Assembly (NCBI RefSeq): GCF_016728505.1
Contig: NZ_CP068159.1
Coordinates: 1,364,001-1,428,000, forward strand
DNA from: Corynebacterium riegelii
GTDB lineage: Bacteria; Actinomycetota; Actinomycetes; Mycobacteriales; Mycobacteriaceae
Length of the DNA stretch: 64,000 nucleotides
Direction: 5' to 3'
The first letter of the stretch is position 1; every line of letters begins with the position of its first letter. The position numbers and the translations under genes were made by a program. Under the pieces are notes generated by a model that was not told where the DNA came from, made no database searches, and saw only the letters and a list, made by a program, of their open reading frames with translations. Below are positions 51,084 to 60,143 of the stretch, piece by piece.

Positions 51084-51893
51084 ATGCCTGAAGGGGATTC
51101 GGTCTATCAGCTTTCCAAGCGCCTGCAGTGGATGACAGGTCGCGAGGTGCTCAAAACATCGATCCGGGTGCCGCGCTACGCCACCGTCGACTTCACCGGC
51201 ATGACGTGTGTGCGCGTCTGGCCCTACGGCAAGCACCTGTTCATGCAGTTCGCCGCACCCGGCCACCAGCCCCAAATCCTGCACACCCACCTGAAAATGG
51301 AGGGCACCTGGGCGATGCACCGCGCCGGCACCCGCTGGAAGAAGCCAGCCCATGCCGCGCGAGTGGTGCTCCTGCTTGACGACGCCCAACGGCCACCCAT
51401 CGAACTCGTAGGCTTCTGGCTGGGCGTCGTGCGGGTGTTTCCCGCCCGCGAGTTTGAGCAGGAGATGGGATACCTTGGCCCCGATGTGTTGGCGCCAGAC
51501 TTCGACGCCGCCGAAGCAGTGCGCCGCATCACGGCGACCCCACAGCTGGAGATCGGCCGCGCGCTTTTAGATCAGCGCAACCTTGCCGGGATAGGCAACG
51601 AGTACCGCGCGGAGATCAACTTTCTCGCGGGGACGCACCCGGCGGAAAGGGTGGGTGACGTGGACGTCGATAAGCATGTGCACCTTGCGCGGCGCCTGAT
51701 GTGGGCCAACAAGGACGAACCGGTGAGGGTGACCACCGGCATCAAGCGAGCGGGCGAGACGAGCTACGTGTTCGGGCGCTACGGCAAGCCGTGCAGGCGC
51801 TGCGGCACGATAATCCAGAAAGGGTTTTTGGGTGGGGAAGGGGACTTGGAGCGGGTTATTTGGTGGTGCCCGAAGTGCCAGCCGGCACCCTGA
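51084..51893 (+). CDS. nei: endonuclease VIII-type DNA glycosylase (Nei)
   Basis: A 269-residue Fpg/Nei family glycosylase removing oxidised pyrimidines. Pro2 and Glu3 (MPEGDS) are the catalytic N-terminus, Lys in the beta-clamp is in YGKHLFMQF, the H2TH region is DQRNLAGIGNEYRAEINF, and a C-terminal zinc finger (CRRCGTIIQ ... WWCPKC) is intact. A TAGACT -10 box ends six bases before the ATG, giving an own leaderless promoter inside the lhr-nei pair. Confidence 0.93.
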   Translation: MPEGDSVYQLSKRLQWMTGREVLKTSIRVPRYATVDFTGMTCVRVWPYGKHLFMQFAAPGHQPQILHTHLKMEGTWAMHRAGTRWKKPAHAARVVLLLDDAQRPPIELVGFWLGVVRVFPAREFEQEMGYLGPDVLAPDFDAAEAVRRITATPQLEIGRALLDQRNLAGIGNEYRAEINFLAGTHPAERVGDVDVDKHVHLARRLMWANKDEPVRVTTGIKRAGETSYVFGRYGKPCRRCGTIIQKGFLGGEGDLERVIWWCPKCQPAP

Positions 51894-51918
51894 TATAGTC
51901 CCAGTAGAGGGGGGAATA

Positions 51919-52815
51919 ATGGACTTTCAGTTTTTAGACGACAAACGGCCTTGGGGAAAGCGCAAACTCGATGAACTTGGGGAGTATTTTGCTGGCAATG
52001 CCAGCGTTCCGATCGAGGCCCCAGAGATGATCTTCTGGCATGACCAGCTAGCCAGACAGACAGCTGACGCGTGTGCGGATTTTGCACGGATGATCTTTGG
52101 ACGGGAAGGACAAAGTCCGGATATTGTTAGTGCGTATCGGGTGAAATCGCAGTCAACAATCGGCGACAAAATTAGAAGATCCCACATGGACCAATCTGCG
52201 AAGGTACAGCTTGGCCGAATGTGGGATTTTGCTGGAGCTCGGATAACCGTAAATGTGCTTCACGATGATCTACGCTTCCTCTCCTTCGAGCTTCAACAAA
52301 TACTGAAATCAAAGGGGCACCGTGTCATCGAGCGTGACTACATCGCCCGGCCACAGCCCGGAGGCTACCGGGCGATCCACTTAGTGATTCACTCTGCGGC
52401 AGGCATTGTTGAACTTCAGATACGAACCTTGCTTCAGTCGGAATGGGCCAATACCTTTGAACAACTAGCGGATAAAACGGGCCGCCGAATCCGATATGAA
52501 GCCAATTACCGGCCGAAAGATGAGCAACTCGCGAAGATTTTTGATGCACTTGTATCAAATGCGCGGGAGATAAACAACATTGAGCGCCAGCGTGCCGCAA
52601 GTATCAGAGACGGCTTGATTTCAATGAGACAGCTAGCAAAAATTCCGCTGGGTGTTCCGCTGAATCCACGGTTGCACCTCATTCGGTCCGAAGCATTTCA
52701 GGCATTGTCGCATTCGGAGACGGTCACCAGCGAGCAGGCTTCGAGTATTCTAAACCTTATTCAATTTCTGCGAGCTCTATCGCAAAGTCTCAGTGCCTAC
52801 GAGGGAGAAGGGTGA
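51919..52815 (+). CDS. RelA/SpoT-domain nucleotidyltransferase (small alarmone synthetase-like)
   Basis: A 298-residue protein with a single RelA/SpoT synthetase domain and no HD hydrolase or TGS/ACT regions. Visible motifs are RVKSQSTIGDKIRR (about 74-87), Asp103 in WDFAGARI for Mg2+ binding, the G-loop PGGYRAIHL with Tyr150, and ELQIRTLLQSEWA with Glu165 and Gln167. All catalytic positions are kept. The C-terminal 110 residues are helical. The ATG at 51919 follows GAGGGGGGA. Base composition is lower in GC than its neighbours, and an 82-residue gene follows at nine bases. It could make (p)ppGpp or be a toxic relative (toxSAS); the neighbour favours a paired system. Confidence 0.82.
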   Translation: MDFQFLDDKRPWGKRKLDELGEYFAGNASVPIEAPEMIFWHDQLARQTADACADFARMIFGREGQSPDIVSAYRVKSQSTIGDKIRRSHMDQSAKVQLGRMWDFAGARITVNVLHDDLRFLSFELQQILKSKGHRVIERDYIARPQPGGYRAIHLVIHSAAGIVELQIRTLLQSEWANTFEQLADKTGRRIRYEANYRPKDEQLAKIFDALVSNAREINNIERQRAASIRDGLISMRQLAKIPLGVPLNPRLHLIRSEAFQALSHSETVTSEQASSILNLIQFLRALSQSLSAYEGEG

Positions 52816-52824
52816 GGGGGAAAG

Positions 52825-53073
52825 GTGAAACACTTTCTGATAGTTTTCAACCGGAAAACTGGTGAACGAAGGATTGAAGAGTACACGGACGCTCGTGAAG
52901 CGATCCTGCGGAGGCTCGAGGAAGAGCAAGCTAACCACAATCCTGACGTTGAGATTGTAGTTATTGGCTCCTCTGGATTAGAGCACTTGAAGGTTACCCA
53001 CTCGCGGTATTTCAGAGTTGAGGAACTGCCTGATTTTGCTACGTACTGGGCTCAGGAGGAAAAGATTTCCTGA
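52825..53073 (+). CDS. small partner protein of the RelA/SpoT-domain gene
   Basis: An 82-residue acidic protein starting at GTG after GAGGGGGAAAGG. It opens with a beta-strand pattern (KHFLIVFNRKTGERRIEEY) and has a helix (AREAILRRLEEEQA) and a second strand (EIVVIGSSGLEHLKV). No known domain is recognised. Its position nine bases after the synthetase and the shared low-GC composition suggest they moved together. An antitoxin role is inference only. Confidence 0.65.
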   Translation: MKHFLIVFNRKTGERRIEEYTDAREAILRRLEEEQANHNPDVEIVVIGSSGLEHLKVTHSRYFRVEELPDFATYWAQEEKIS

Positions 53074-53122
53074 GGCAGCTGCACACTCTCAACACCGGGG
53101 TACTCAAACTACAGGCCAAAAA

Positions 53123-53284
53123 TCAGTCGGAGCCCTCGGTTTGGCCCGCCGGGAGACTCTTCACGAAATCTGCGATGGGAGCTTCCCCATCCCTCGGTGG
53201 GAAAGGAATCTCTTCAGTAGCATGCTCGCGCGTCGCTTCGTATAGTGCGAGAGCAATGTTGTGCGGTTTGCGGGGAGCTTTCAT
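53123..53284 (-). CDS. small hydrophilic protein downstream of DedA
   Basis: A 53-residue protein (MKAPRKPHNIALALYEATRE...) starting at ATG 53284 with AAAGGAG upstream, 11 bases after the dedA-type gene stop. It has no membrane segment and no recognised domain. Short size keeps it out of automatic calls, but the ribosome site and spacing support translation. Confidence 0.6.
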   Translation of the reverse strand: MKAPRKPHNIALALYEATREHATEEIPFPPRDGEAPIADFVKSLPAGQTEGSD

Positions 53285-53295
53285 GCGGTACTCCT

Positions 53296-53913
53296 TTACA
53301 CCTGACGTTCTTTCACCGCGCGGCGGATGAAGTACGCCAAGAAGCCCAGGATGATCAGGATGAGCACCACGTAGATCACCTTGGAGTAGGTATCCGCCCA
53401 GACGGTGGCTTGCTCCCAGTTCTCCCCAAGCTTGAGCCCCAGGTAGATCAGGATGGCGTTCCAAATGCCGGAGCCCAGCGTAGTCCACAGGCCGAACATG
53501 ACAAGGTTCATGCGGTCCAGGCCAGCCGGGATGGAGATCAGCGAGCGGATGCCGGGGATGAGGCGGCCGAAGAAGATCGACGGCTTGCCGTGCTTGTGAA
53601 AGAACTCCATGGACTTATCCACGTCAGAGACACGCACCAGCCACATCCAGTCCGCGATCTTGCGCAGGCGCTCAAGACCAAGCCACGCACCGACGCCGTA
53701 CAAAATGTAGGCGCCGATCACCGAGCCCAGCACCGACCAGATAAACACGTTGATTAGGTTCAGCGAACCCTGGGCCACGGTGAAGCCGGCAAGCGGCAGC
53801 ACCACTTCGGAAGGAATTGGCGGAAACAGGTTCTCCAACAAGATGGCGATACCAACGCCGGGGGCGCCGAGGACTTCCATAAGGCCAACGATCCAGTCGA
53901 TGATGCTCTGCAT
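53296..53913 (-). CDS. DedA family membrane protein
   Basis: A 205-residue membrane protein of the DedA/SNARE-associated family, linked to lipid scrambling and envelope homeostasis. The core contains ENLFPPIPSEVVLPLAGFTVAQG and the conserved FFGRLIPGIRSLISIPAGLDRMNLVMFGLWTTLGSGIWN. About five to six membrane segments are predicted. The ATG at 53913 is 15 bases from the divergent-looking end of the ligase gene (same strand, upstream gene ends at 53929). Confidence 0.9.
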   Translation of the reverse strand: MQSIIDWIVGLMEVLGAPGVGIAILLENLFPPIPSEVVLPLAGFTVAQGSLNLINVFIWSVLGSVIGAYILYGVGAWLGLERLRKIADWMWLVRVSDVDKSMEFFHKHGKPSIFFGRLIPGIRSLISIPAGLDRMNLVMFGLWTTLGSGIWNAILIYLGLKLGENWEQATVWADTYSKVIYVVLILIILGFLAYFIRRAVKERQV

Positions 53914-53928
53914 TTGGCCTATCTTGCC

Positions 53929-55416
53929 CTACAAAATATCCAATGACCAAGTGTAAACCGGCGCGCCGCTTTCCTGATTCTTCAGGTAGTGCCGCATCAG
54001 CTCCTTGAGCGCCTTCTTTCGCACTGGTGATTCCGGTGTGGTGGCAGGCGCAAGTTTATTCAGCGCGTTAAGTTGCCACATTGCCCCGTTTTGTCGGGTG
54101 CGTACGCGGCCCTCAATAATGCCGAGGTACTCCTCACGGCACGCCTTGCCTACGTGTAAGGCACGCAGGCCCTCGTCCGCGATTGGGAGCAGATGGTTTT
54201 CCACCAGCTCCGTAACAGGGATGGTGCCAAGCGTTGGCCAGTGCAGGTTGGCAGTTAAACCGTGACGGGCGCCCTGGATGAAGTTCTCGCGTGCGTTCTC
54301 AAAGCTCAAGCGAGACCAGACAGGTCGGGTTTGCTCCGCCAGGGTTTTCACACAACCGTAGTAAAACGCGGCGTCTGCAACCGTGTCCTTCAGCGTCGGA
54401 CCTGCTGGTAGGATGCGGTTTTCAATACGGATGTGGCTTAAAGGTCCGTTCGGATCATAAATCGGACGGTTCCAGCGCCAGATAGTGCCGTTTTGCAGGT
54501 TCAGGTAGTGCAGCCCCGGGCTATCCCCAAGCATCTCCGGCTTGCCGGCCTCTGCGCGGCCTTCCGGAAGCAGGGGAGAGAAGTAACTCACGTTTTCTTC
54601 AAACAGGTCGAATACGCTGGTGATCCAGCTTTCACCAAACCACACGCGCGGGCGCACACCCTGGTTGATCAGCTCCTTGGTGCGCGTATCCACGGACTGC
54701 TTGAACACCGGGATGCGCGACTCGTGCCACAAGCGGTGACCGAGAAACAGCGGGGAGTTTGCAGACAGCGCAACCTGCGCACCCGCAATTGCCTGCGAGG
54801 CGTTCCAGGCGCTTGCGAACATGTTGGGGTTGACTTGCAGGTGCAGCTGCACGGAGGTACACGCGGATTCAGGCGCGATGCCATCAAAATCGTGCGAGTA
54901 GTGCTCCTCGCGCCACAAGTCCACGTTGACCAGCTCGCCGCGCGACTCCATCACGGAATTCTCCAGGCCCGCGTAGCGGTTCTCCGGGGTCATCCAATTC
55001 GGCCCCTCTAAAAACTGCGTGCTCAGCGTCGGCAGCGTACCAACCATCACCACCTGCGAGCCTGCGGCGTTGGCAGCGGTAACCACCTCGCTGAAACGCT
55101 GCTTGAGCCCCTGTTCCAGCTCCGCGAGTCCATCGCCTGCAATGGGCAGCGGCGGGTGATTGAGCTCCACGTTGAACTGGCCGATTTCAGACTGGTACTC
55201 CTTACTCAAACCCGCCAGCACCGCCTGGTTGTTGGGGTCAGGCTGCATCTGAGCGTCCACAAGATTCAGCTCCAGCTCAAGGCCGATCGTGCCCTGATCT
55301 GTAAACTCCGCCTCCTGTAAGTGACGGTCAAACGCTTCGAGCTCTTCCTCCAGCTTTTGGCGATACACCGTGCGCTGCCTCGGCGTATATGAGTCCGCTG
55401 AGACCTGCTCGCCCAT
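53929..55416 (-). CDS. glutamate-cysteine ligase-type enzyme
   Basis: A 495-residue ATP-dependent carboxylate-amine ligase resembling glutamate-cysteine ligases. Supporting segments are GTIGLELELNLVDA near the N-terminus, IGQFNVELNHPP, LHLQVNPNMFASAWNAS and HIRIENRILPAGPTLKDTVADAAFYYG, which together shape the GCS2-like active site. Corynebacteria use mycothiol rather than glutathione, so the product may serve ergothioneine-type or other gamma-glutamyl chemistry; this is inference. The ATG overlaps the pgi stop by one base (TAATG), so pgi and this gene are coupled. Confidence 0.78.
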   Translation of the reverse strand: MGEQVSADSYTPRQRTVYRQKLEEELEAFDRHLQEAEFTDQGTIGLELELNLVDAQMQPDPNNQAVLAGLSKEYQSEIGQFNVELNHPPLPIAGDGLAELEQGLKQRFSEVVTAANAAGSQVVMVGTLPTLSTQFLEGPNWMTPENRYAGLENSVMESRGELVNVDLWREEHYSHDFDGIAPESACTSVQLHLQVNPNMFASAWNASQAIAGAQVALSANSPLFLGHRLWHESRIPVFKQSVDTRTKELINQGVRPRVWFGESWITSVFDLFEENVSYFSPLLPEGRAEAGKPEMLGDSPGLHYLNLQNGTIWRWNRPIYDPNGPLSHIRIENRILPAGPTLKDTVADAAFYYGCVKTLAEQTRPVWSRLSFENARENFIQGARHGLTANLHWPTLGTIPVTELVENHLLPIADEGLRALHVGKACREEYLGIIEGRVRTRQNGAMWQLNALNKLAPATTPESPVRKKALKELMRHYLKNQESGAPVYTWSLDIL

Positions 55417-57053
55417 TAGCGGTGCTCCCGGTACCAGGTGATCAGGGCGTCAGTGGAGCCGTCGCCACTAGCCGGTGCTTCCTTCCCCTGCACTGCGGCA
55501 GCCAAATCATTGGCCTGCTGCTTGCCCAGCTCCACGCCCCACTGGTCGAAGGAGTTGATGCCCCAGATTGCACCCTCCACAAACGTGATGTGCTCATACA
55601 ACGCCACCAGCGCACCGAGCGCCTGCGGGGTCAGCTCCTCGGCCAGGATGGTGGTAGTCGGACGGTTGCCCGGCATCACCTTGTGCGGAGCCAGTTGCTT
55701 ATCGACGCCCTCCGCAACCACCTCATCCAACGTCTTACCAAAGGCGAGCACCTTGGTCTGTGCGAAGAAATTGCCCATAAGCAGGTCATGCATGGAGCCG
55801 GTGCCGTCCGCAGTAGGGAAGTCCTCCTTTGGACGTGCAAAGCCGATGAAATCCGCCGGCACAAGCGACGTGCCCTGGTGGATGAGCTGGAAAAACGCGT
55901 GCTGGCCGTTCGTGCCCGGCTCACCGAAGAAGACCTCACCCGTGTCATAGGTAACCAGCGTGCCGTCCTTGGTTACGGACTTACCGTTGGACTCCATAGT
56001 CAACTGCTGCAGGTATGCCGGGAAGCGCGACAGATCCTCCGAGTACGGCAACACCGCATGGGTCTGCGCGCCGTAGAAGTTGCGGTACCAAACGTTGAGC
56101 AGGCCCATGAGCACGGGCACGTTGCGCTCAAACGGGGTGGTGCGGAAGTGCTGGTCCATGGCGTGGAAGCCCTCAAGCATGCGCATGAAGTCAATCGGGC
56201 CAATAACCGCCATCAGGCTCAAGCCAATCGCGGAATCCATGGAGTAGCGGCCGCCAACCCAATCCCAGAACCCGAACATGTTCTTGGTGTCAATGCCAAA
56301 CTCCGCAACCTTCTTTGCGTTGGTGGACACCGCCACGAAGTGCTTTGCAATTGCAGACTCATCGCCGTCAAACTGCTCCAGCAGCCAACGCTTCGCCGCA
56401 TGCGCGTTGGTGAGTGTCTCCTGCGTGGTAAACGTCTTCGACGCGATAATGAACAACGTCTCCTCCGCATTGCAGCGCTCCAGCACCGCGGCGATATCCG
56501 CAGGATCCACGTTGGACACAAACTCCGCGCTAATGCCTGCCGTTGCATATGCACGCAGCGCCTTGGTAGCCATCGCCGGGCCCAGGTCCGAGCCGCCGAT
56601 ACCAATGTTCACAATCTTCTTAATCGTGCGGCCCGTATACCCCAGCCACGCACCGGAGCGCAACGCGGAAGCAAAATCACGCATCTGGCCTAAGACCTCG
56701 TGTACATCGGCGGCGACATCCTGGCCGTCAACCTTCAGATCCTGGTCCGCAGGCATACGCAGCGCGGTGTGCAGCACTGCGCGGTTCTCAGTGGAGTTGA
56801 GGTGGGCGCCGGTAAACATAGCGTCGATAAGCAGGGGAAGCTCCGCATCGTGCGCCAAATTACGCAGCTGCTCTAGCACCTGCGCGTCAATCAAGTTCTT
56901 CGAAAGATCAACCCGCAGACCAGCAGCGTCAAACGTCAGCTCGTCAGCGCGATTCGGGTTCTCGGCGAACAGCTCGCGCAACGTGAGGTTGGACTTTTCA
57001 GCGTACAGGGACTCAAGGGCATTCCAGCTTGGGGTGGTGGTGATATCAGCCAT
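55416..57053 (-). CDS. pgi: glucose-6-phosphate isomerase
   Basis: A 545-residue enzyme of glycolysis interconverting glucose-6-phosphate and fructose-6-phosphate. Typical motifs are [33 protein letters not shown] and the C-terminal [17 protein letters not shown]. The length matches bacterial Pgi. The ATG at 57053 follows GGAAGGT. It diverges from the haem-oxygenase-like gene and overlaps the ligase gene by one base. Confidence 0.97.
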   Translation of the reverse strand: MADITTTPSWNALESLYAEKSNLTLRELFAENPNRADELTFDAAGLRVDLSKNLIDAQVLEQLRNLAHDAELPLLIDAMFTGAHLNSTENRAVLHTALRMPADQDLKVDGQDVAADVHEVLGQMRDFASALRSGAWLGYTGRTIKKIVNIGIGGSDLGPAMATKALRAYATAGISAEFVSNVDPADIAAVLERCNAEETLFIIASKTFTTQETLTNAHAAKRWLLEQFDGDESAIAKHFVAVSTNAKKVAEFGIDTKNMFGFWDWVGGRYSMDSAIGLSLMAVIGPIDFMRMLEGFHAMDQHFRTTPFERNVPVLMGLLNVWYRNFYGAQTHAVLPYSEDLSRFPAYLQQLTMESNGKSVTKDGTLVTYDTGEVFFGEPGTNGQHAFFQLIHQGTSLVPADFIGFARPKEDFPTADGTGSMHDLLMGNFFAQTKVLAFGKTLDEVVAEGVDKQLAPHKVMPGNRPTTTILAEELTPQALGALVALYEHITFVEGAIWGINSFDQWGVELGKQQANDLAAAVQGKEAPASGDGSTDALITWYREHR

Positions 57054-57092
57054 ACCTTCCAAGGTAGAGAATTCCCACGCATAATGGGCGCC

Positions 57093-57425
57093 ATGAGCAT
57101 TGTGAAAATAAACGCGATTTCTCTGCCCGACAATGTGCCAGGTGCCGGCGAGGAGCTAGAGCGCCGTTTCGCCGCACGTAAACACGCCATTGACACCCAG
57201 CCGGGGTTCGAAGGCTTCCAGCTGCTTCGCCCCGTGAAAGGCGAAGACCGCTACTTTGTGGTCACCCGTTGGGCAGACGAAGAGTCCTACCGGGCGTGGT
57301 GGGCAGGCCAAGGACGCGCATCGCACGGCTCCACGAAGGGCGAAGACGGCCAGGAGCGCAAGCCTGTGTCTCAGAAGGCGGAGCTTCTAGAGTTCGAGGT
57401 TGTGCTCGACTCGCTGGAGCCTTAA
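57093..57425 (+). CDS. IsdG/MhuD-like haem-degrading monooxygenase
   Basis: A 110-residue protein of the ABM/dimeric ferredoxin-like fold. With the start at ATG 57093, a CATAAT -10 box lies seven bases upstream (ATG 57084 falls inside that box). The positions corresponding to the haem-degrading triad are Asn7, Trp69 and His78; the Trp-His spacing equals that of MhuD. A loop follows ([13 protein letters not shown]). It may open haem to release iron, but catalysis is inferred from residues only. Confidence 0.75.
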   Translation: MSIVKINAISLPDNVPGAGEELERRFAARKHAIDTQPGFEGFQLLRPVKGEDRYFVVTRWADEESYRAWWAGQGRASHGSTKGEDGQERKPVSQKAELLEFEVVLDSLEP

Positions 57426-57430
57426 CCGCT

Positions 57431-57724
57431 TTAACCGAGTTTGCCGCGGCCCAGACGCAACAGGACTTGGGCCAGTACTGGGCCCTCTTCTCCCAGCTCA
57501 TCGCGGAACTGGTTAATAATGGCAACCTCGCGGGTGTGCACAAGCTTTGTGCCACCTGAACCCATGCGGGTCTTCCCAATGGCTTGGGAGATCTCGGAGC
57601 GACGCTTCACCGCGTCCAGAATCACCCTGTCCAGACGGTCGATTTCCTTGCGGTACTGCTGGATCTCCGCGTCTGACAACGGGTCATCTGTACCGGAAGG
57701 CATACGGATCTCAAGTTCGCTCAT
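57431..57724 (-). CDS. csm: chorismate mutase
   Basis: A 97-residue AroQ-type chorismate mutase converting chorismate to prephenate for Phe/Tyr synthesis. The helical sequence EIQQYRKEIDRLDRVILDAVKRRSEISQAIGKTRMGSGG has the substrate Arg and Lys positions of the AroQ-gamma/delta group, and HTREVAIINQFRDELG follows. It is short and has no fused dehydratase. It converges on the haem-oxygenase gene with five bases between stops. Confidence 0.93.
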   Translation of the reverse strand: MSELEIRMPSGTDDPLSDAEIQQYRKEIDRLDRVILDAVKRRSEISQAIGKTRMGSGGTKLVHTREVAIINQFRDELGEEGPVLAQVLLRLGRGKLG

Positions 57725-57794
57725 GCTGGCTTATTATACGGCTGTTCGAACGGTGGGAAAGCGTGTGTGCCATCGGTGAGTAGGGTGTTAACCC

Positions 57795-60125
57795 ATGACC
57801 AACCAGACCGATCTCACACTTGGCCTGAACCCGCAGCAACAGGCAGCTGTCGTGCACCAAGGTTCCCCGCTGCTCATCGTCGCTGGCGCAGGCTCCGGCA
57901 AGACCGCGGTGCTCACGCGGCGCATCGCTCACTTGTTGCAAAACCGGTCTGTAACACCGTGGCAGATCCTGGCCATCACGTTTACCAACAAGGCCGCGGC
58001 AGAGATGCGTGAGCGCGTGGCCGCGCTTGTGGGCCCTGAAGCGGAGCGGATGTGGGTAGCCACGTTCCACTCAGTGTGCGTGCGCATCCTGCGCCAGCAG
58101 GCGCAGCTGGTGCCGGGGCTGAACACCAACTTCACCATCTACGACTCGGACGATTCGCGCCGGCTGCTAGGCATGATTGCCAAAGACTTCAACCTGGATC
58201 TGAAGAAGTTCACCCCGCGCACGCTGGCTAACGCGATTTCGAATCTGAAAAACGAGCTGATTGATCCGGATACCGCGCAGGCCAACGCCGCACAGACACA
58301 CAACCCGTTTGAAACCACCGTGGCGCAGGTGTACGTGGAGTATCAGCGCCGGCTGCGCCAATCCAACGCGCTTGATTTTGATGACCTGATTGGTGAGGTG
58401 GTGCGGATTTTCAAACAGCACCCGGAGGTCACCGAGTACTACCGTCGGCGCTTCCGCCACGTGCTGGTGGATGAGTACCAAGACACCAACCACGCGCAGT
58501 ACGTGCTGATTCGCACGCTGGTGGGCGATGGCCCGGATGCGCCAGAACTTGCCGTAGTGGGTGACTCGGATCAGTCCATCTACGCGTTCCGCGGTGCCAC
58601 GATCCGCAACATTGAGGAGTTTGAGCGCGACTACCCAAACGCCACCACCATTGTGCTGGAGCAGAACTACCGCTCCACGCAAAACATCCTGAACGCCGCC
58701 AACGCGGTGATTGCCCAAAACCTTGACCGCAGGCCGAAGAAGCTGTGGACTGCGCACGGGGCGGGGGAGAAGATTGTCGGCTACGTCGCCGACAATGAGC
58801 ACGACGAGGCGCGCTTTATCGCCTCGGAGATTGACACCCTGACAGATGCCGGCGTGCGCTACTCCGATATCGCGATCATGTACCGCACCAACAACGCCTC
58901 GCGCGCGCTGGAAGATATCTTCATCCGCTCCGGCATCCCGTACAAGGTGGTCGGCGGCACCAGGTTCTATGAGCGCCGCGAGATCCGTGACATTGTGGCC
59001 TACCTCAAGGTACTGGAAAACCCGGACGACACGGTCAGTCTGCGCCGCATTGTGAACGTGCCCAAGCGCGCCATCGGGGATAAAGCCCAGGCGATGGTGG
59101 CGCTACACGCGGAGAACAACAACGTTAGCTTCGGCGCAGCACTTCGGGACGCTGCAAATGGGGACGTGGACATGCTGGCGTCTCGTTCCGTCAACGCCAT
59201 TAGGGGTTTCGTGGAACTGATGGATGGCATTCGCAGCCGCATGCCTGAGATGCGCAATGACGTCACCGGCATGCCGGACCTTGGCCAGCTTGTCACCGCA
59301 GTTCTGGAGGACACCGGCTACAAGGCAGAGCTGGAAGCCTCTAACGATCCTCAGGATGCTGCGCGCCTAGACAACCTCAATGAGTTGGTTTCCGTGGCGC
59401 GTGAGTTCTCCTCCGAGGCAGCGAACCAGATGGCGTACATGTCCCAGGATGAGCTGGATACAGTCATGTCTGACGGCGAGCCCGCGCCGGGCTCACTGCA
59501 GGCGTTTTTGGAGAAGGTCTCCCTGGTGGCGGACGCGGACCAGATCCCGGAAAACGACCAAGGTGTGGTCACGATGATGACGCTGCACACAGCGAAGGGC
59601 CTGGAGTTCCCAGTGGTCTTTGTCACCGGCTGGGAAGACGGACAGTTCCCGCACCTGCGCTCCCTGGGGGATCCCGCGGAGCTGGCGGAGGAACGCCGCC
59701 TGGCCTACGTGGGCATTACGCGAGCACGGGAGCGGCTGTATCTCACGCGCGCCATCCTGCGATCGTCGTGGGGTTCACCGGTAACAAACCCGGCCAGTCG
59801 CTTCCTCGCAGAGGTCCCGGAGGACCTCATCGACTGGCGCAGGCTTGCACCGGAACCCGAATACCACTCCAGTAGCGCTTGGGGCAGCCCCGCTCCGGTG
59901 CCTTCGCGGACCAAGCGTCCGCGCCGCAGCCTTGCAGGCGAGGTGAAGGTGAACAAGAACCTGGACCTGGCCCCGGGGGATCGCGTCAATCACGCCAAGT
60001 ACGGACTTGGCAAGGTGCTTACCGTAGAAGGAAGCGGCGTGCGCGAAACCGTCACAGTGGATTTCGGTTCCGCAGGCACCGTTCGCCTCATGCTCATCGG
60101 TGGCGTCCCGATGGAGAAGCTGTAG
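57795..60125 (+). CDS. pcrA: ATP-dependent DNA helicase PcrA/UvrD1
   Basis: A 776-residue superfamily-1 helicase of nucleotide-excision repair and recombination control. Motif I is IVAGAGSGKTAVLTRRI, motif II is DEYQDTNHAQY with Asp226, motif III is VVGDSDQSIYAFRGA and motif VI is ERRLAYVGITRARERLYL. The C-terminus carries the PcrA tudor-like beta domain (PGDRVNHAKYGLGKVLTVEGSG). A TAGGGT -10 box lies eight bases before the ATG. The gene is divergent from chorismate mutase. Confidence 0.97.
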   Translation: MTNQTDLTLGLNPQQQAAVVHQGSPLLIVAGAGSGKTAVLTRRIAHLLQNRSVTPWQILAITFTNKAAAEMRERVAALVGPEAERMWVATFHSVCVRILRQQAQLVPGLNTNFTIYDSDDSRRLLGMIAKDFNLDLKKFTPRTLANAISNLKNELIDPDTAQANAAQTHNPFETTVAQVYVEYQRRLRQSNALDFDDLIGEVVRIFKQHPEVTEYYRRRFRHVLVDEYQDTNHAQYVLIRTLVGDGPDAPELAVVGDSDQSIYAFRGATIRNIEEFERDYPNATTIVLEQNYRSTQNILNAANAVIAQNLDRRPKKLWTAHGAGEKIVGYVADNEHDEARFIASEIDTLTDAGVRYSDIAIMYRTNNASRALEDIFIRSGIPYKVVGGTRFYERREIRDIVAYLKVLENPDDTVSLRRIVNVPKRAIGDKAQAMVALHAENNNVSFGAALRDAANGDVDMLASRSVNAIRGFVELMDGIRSRMPEMRNDVTGMPDLGQLVTAVLEDTGYKAELEASNDPQDAARLDNLNELVSVAREFSSEAANQMAYMSQDELDTVMSDGEPAPGSLQAFLEKVSLVADADQIPENDQGVVTMMTLHTAKGLEFPVVFVTGWEDGQFPHLRSLGDPAELAEERRLAYVGITRARERLYLTRAILRSSWGSPVTNPASRFLAEVPEDLIDWRRLAPEPEYHSSSAWGSPAPVPSRTKRPRRSLAGEVKVNKNLDLAPGDRVNHAKYGLGKVLTVEGSGVRETVTVDFGSAGTVRLMLIGGVPMEKL

Positions 60126-60143
60126 GGCTTGTAACTCCGGCTT

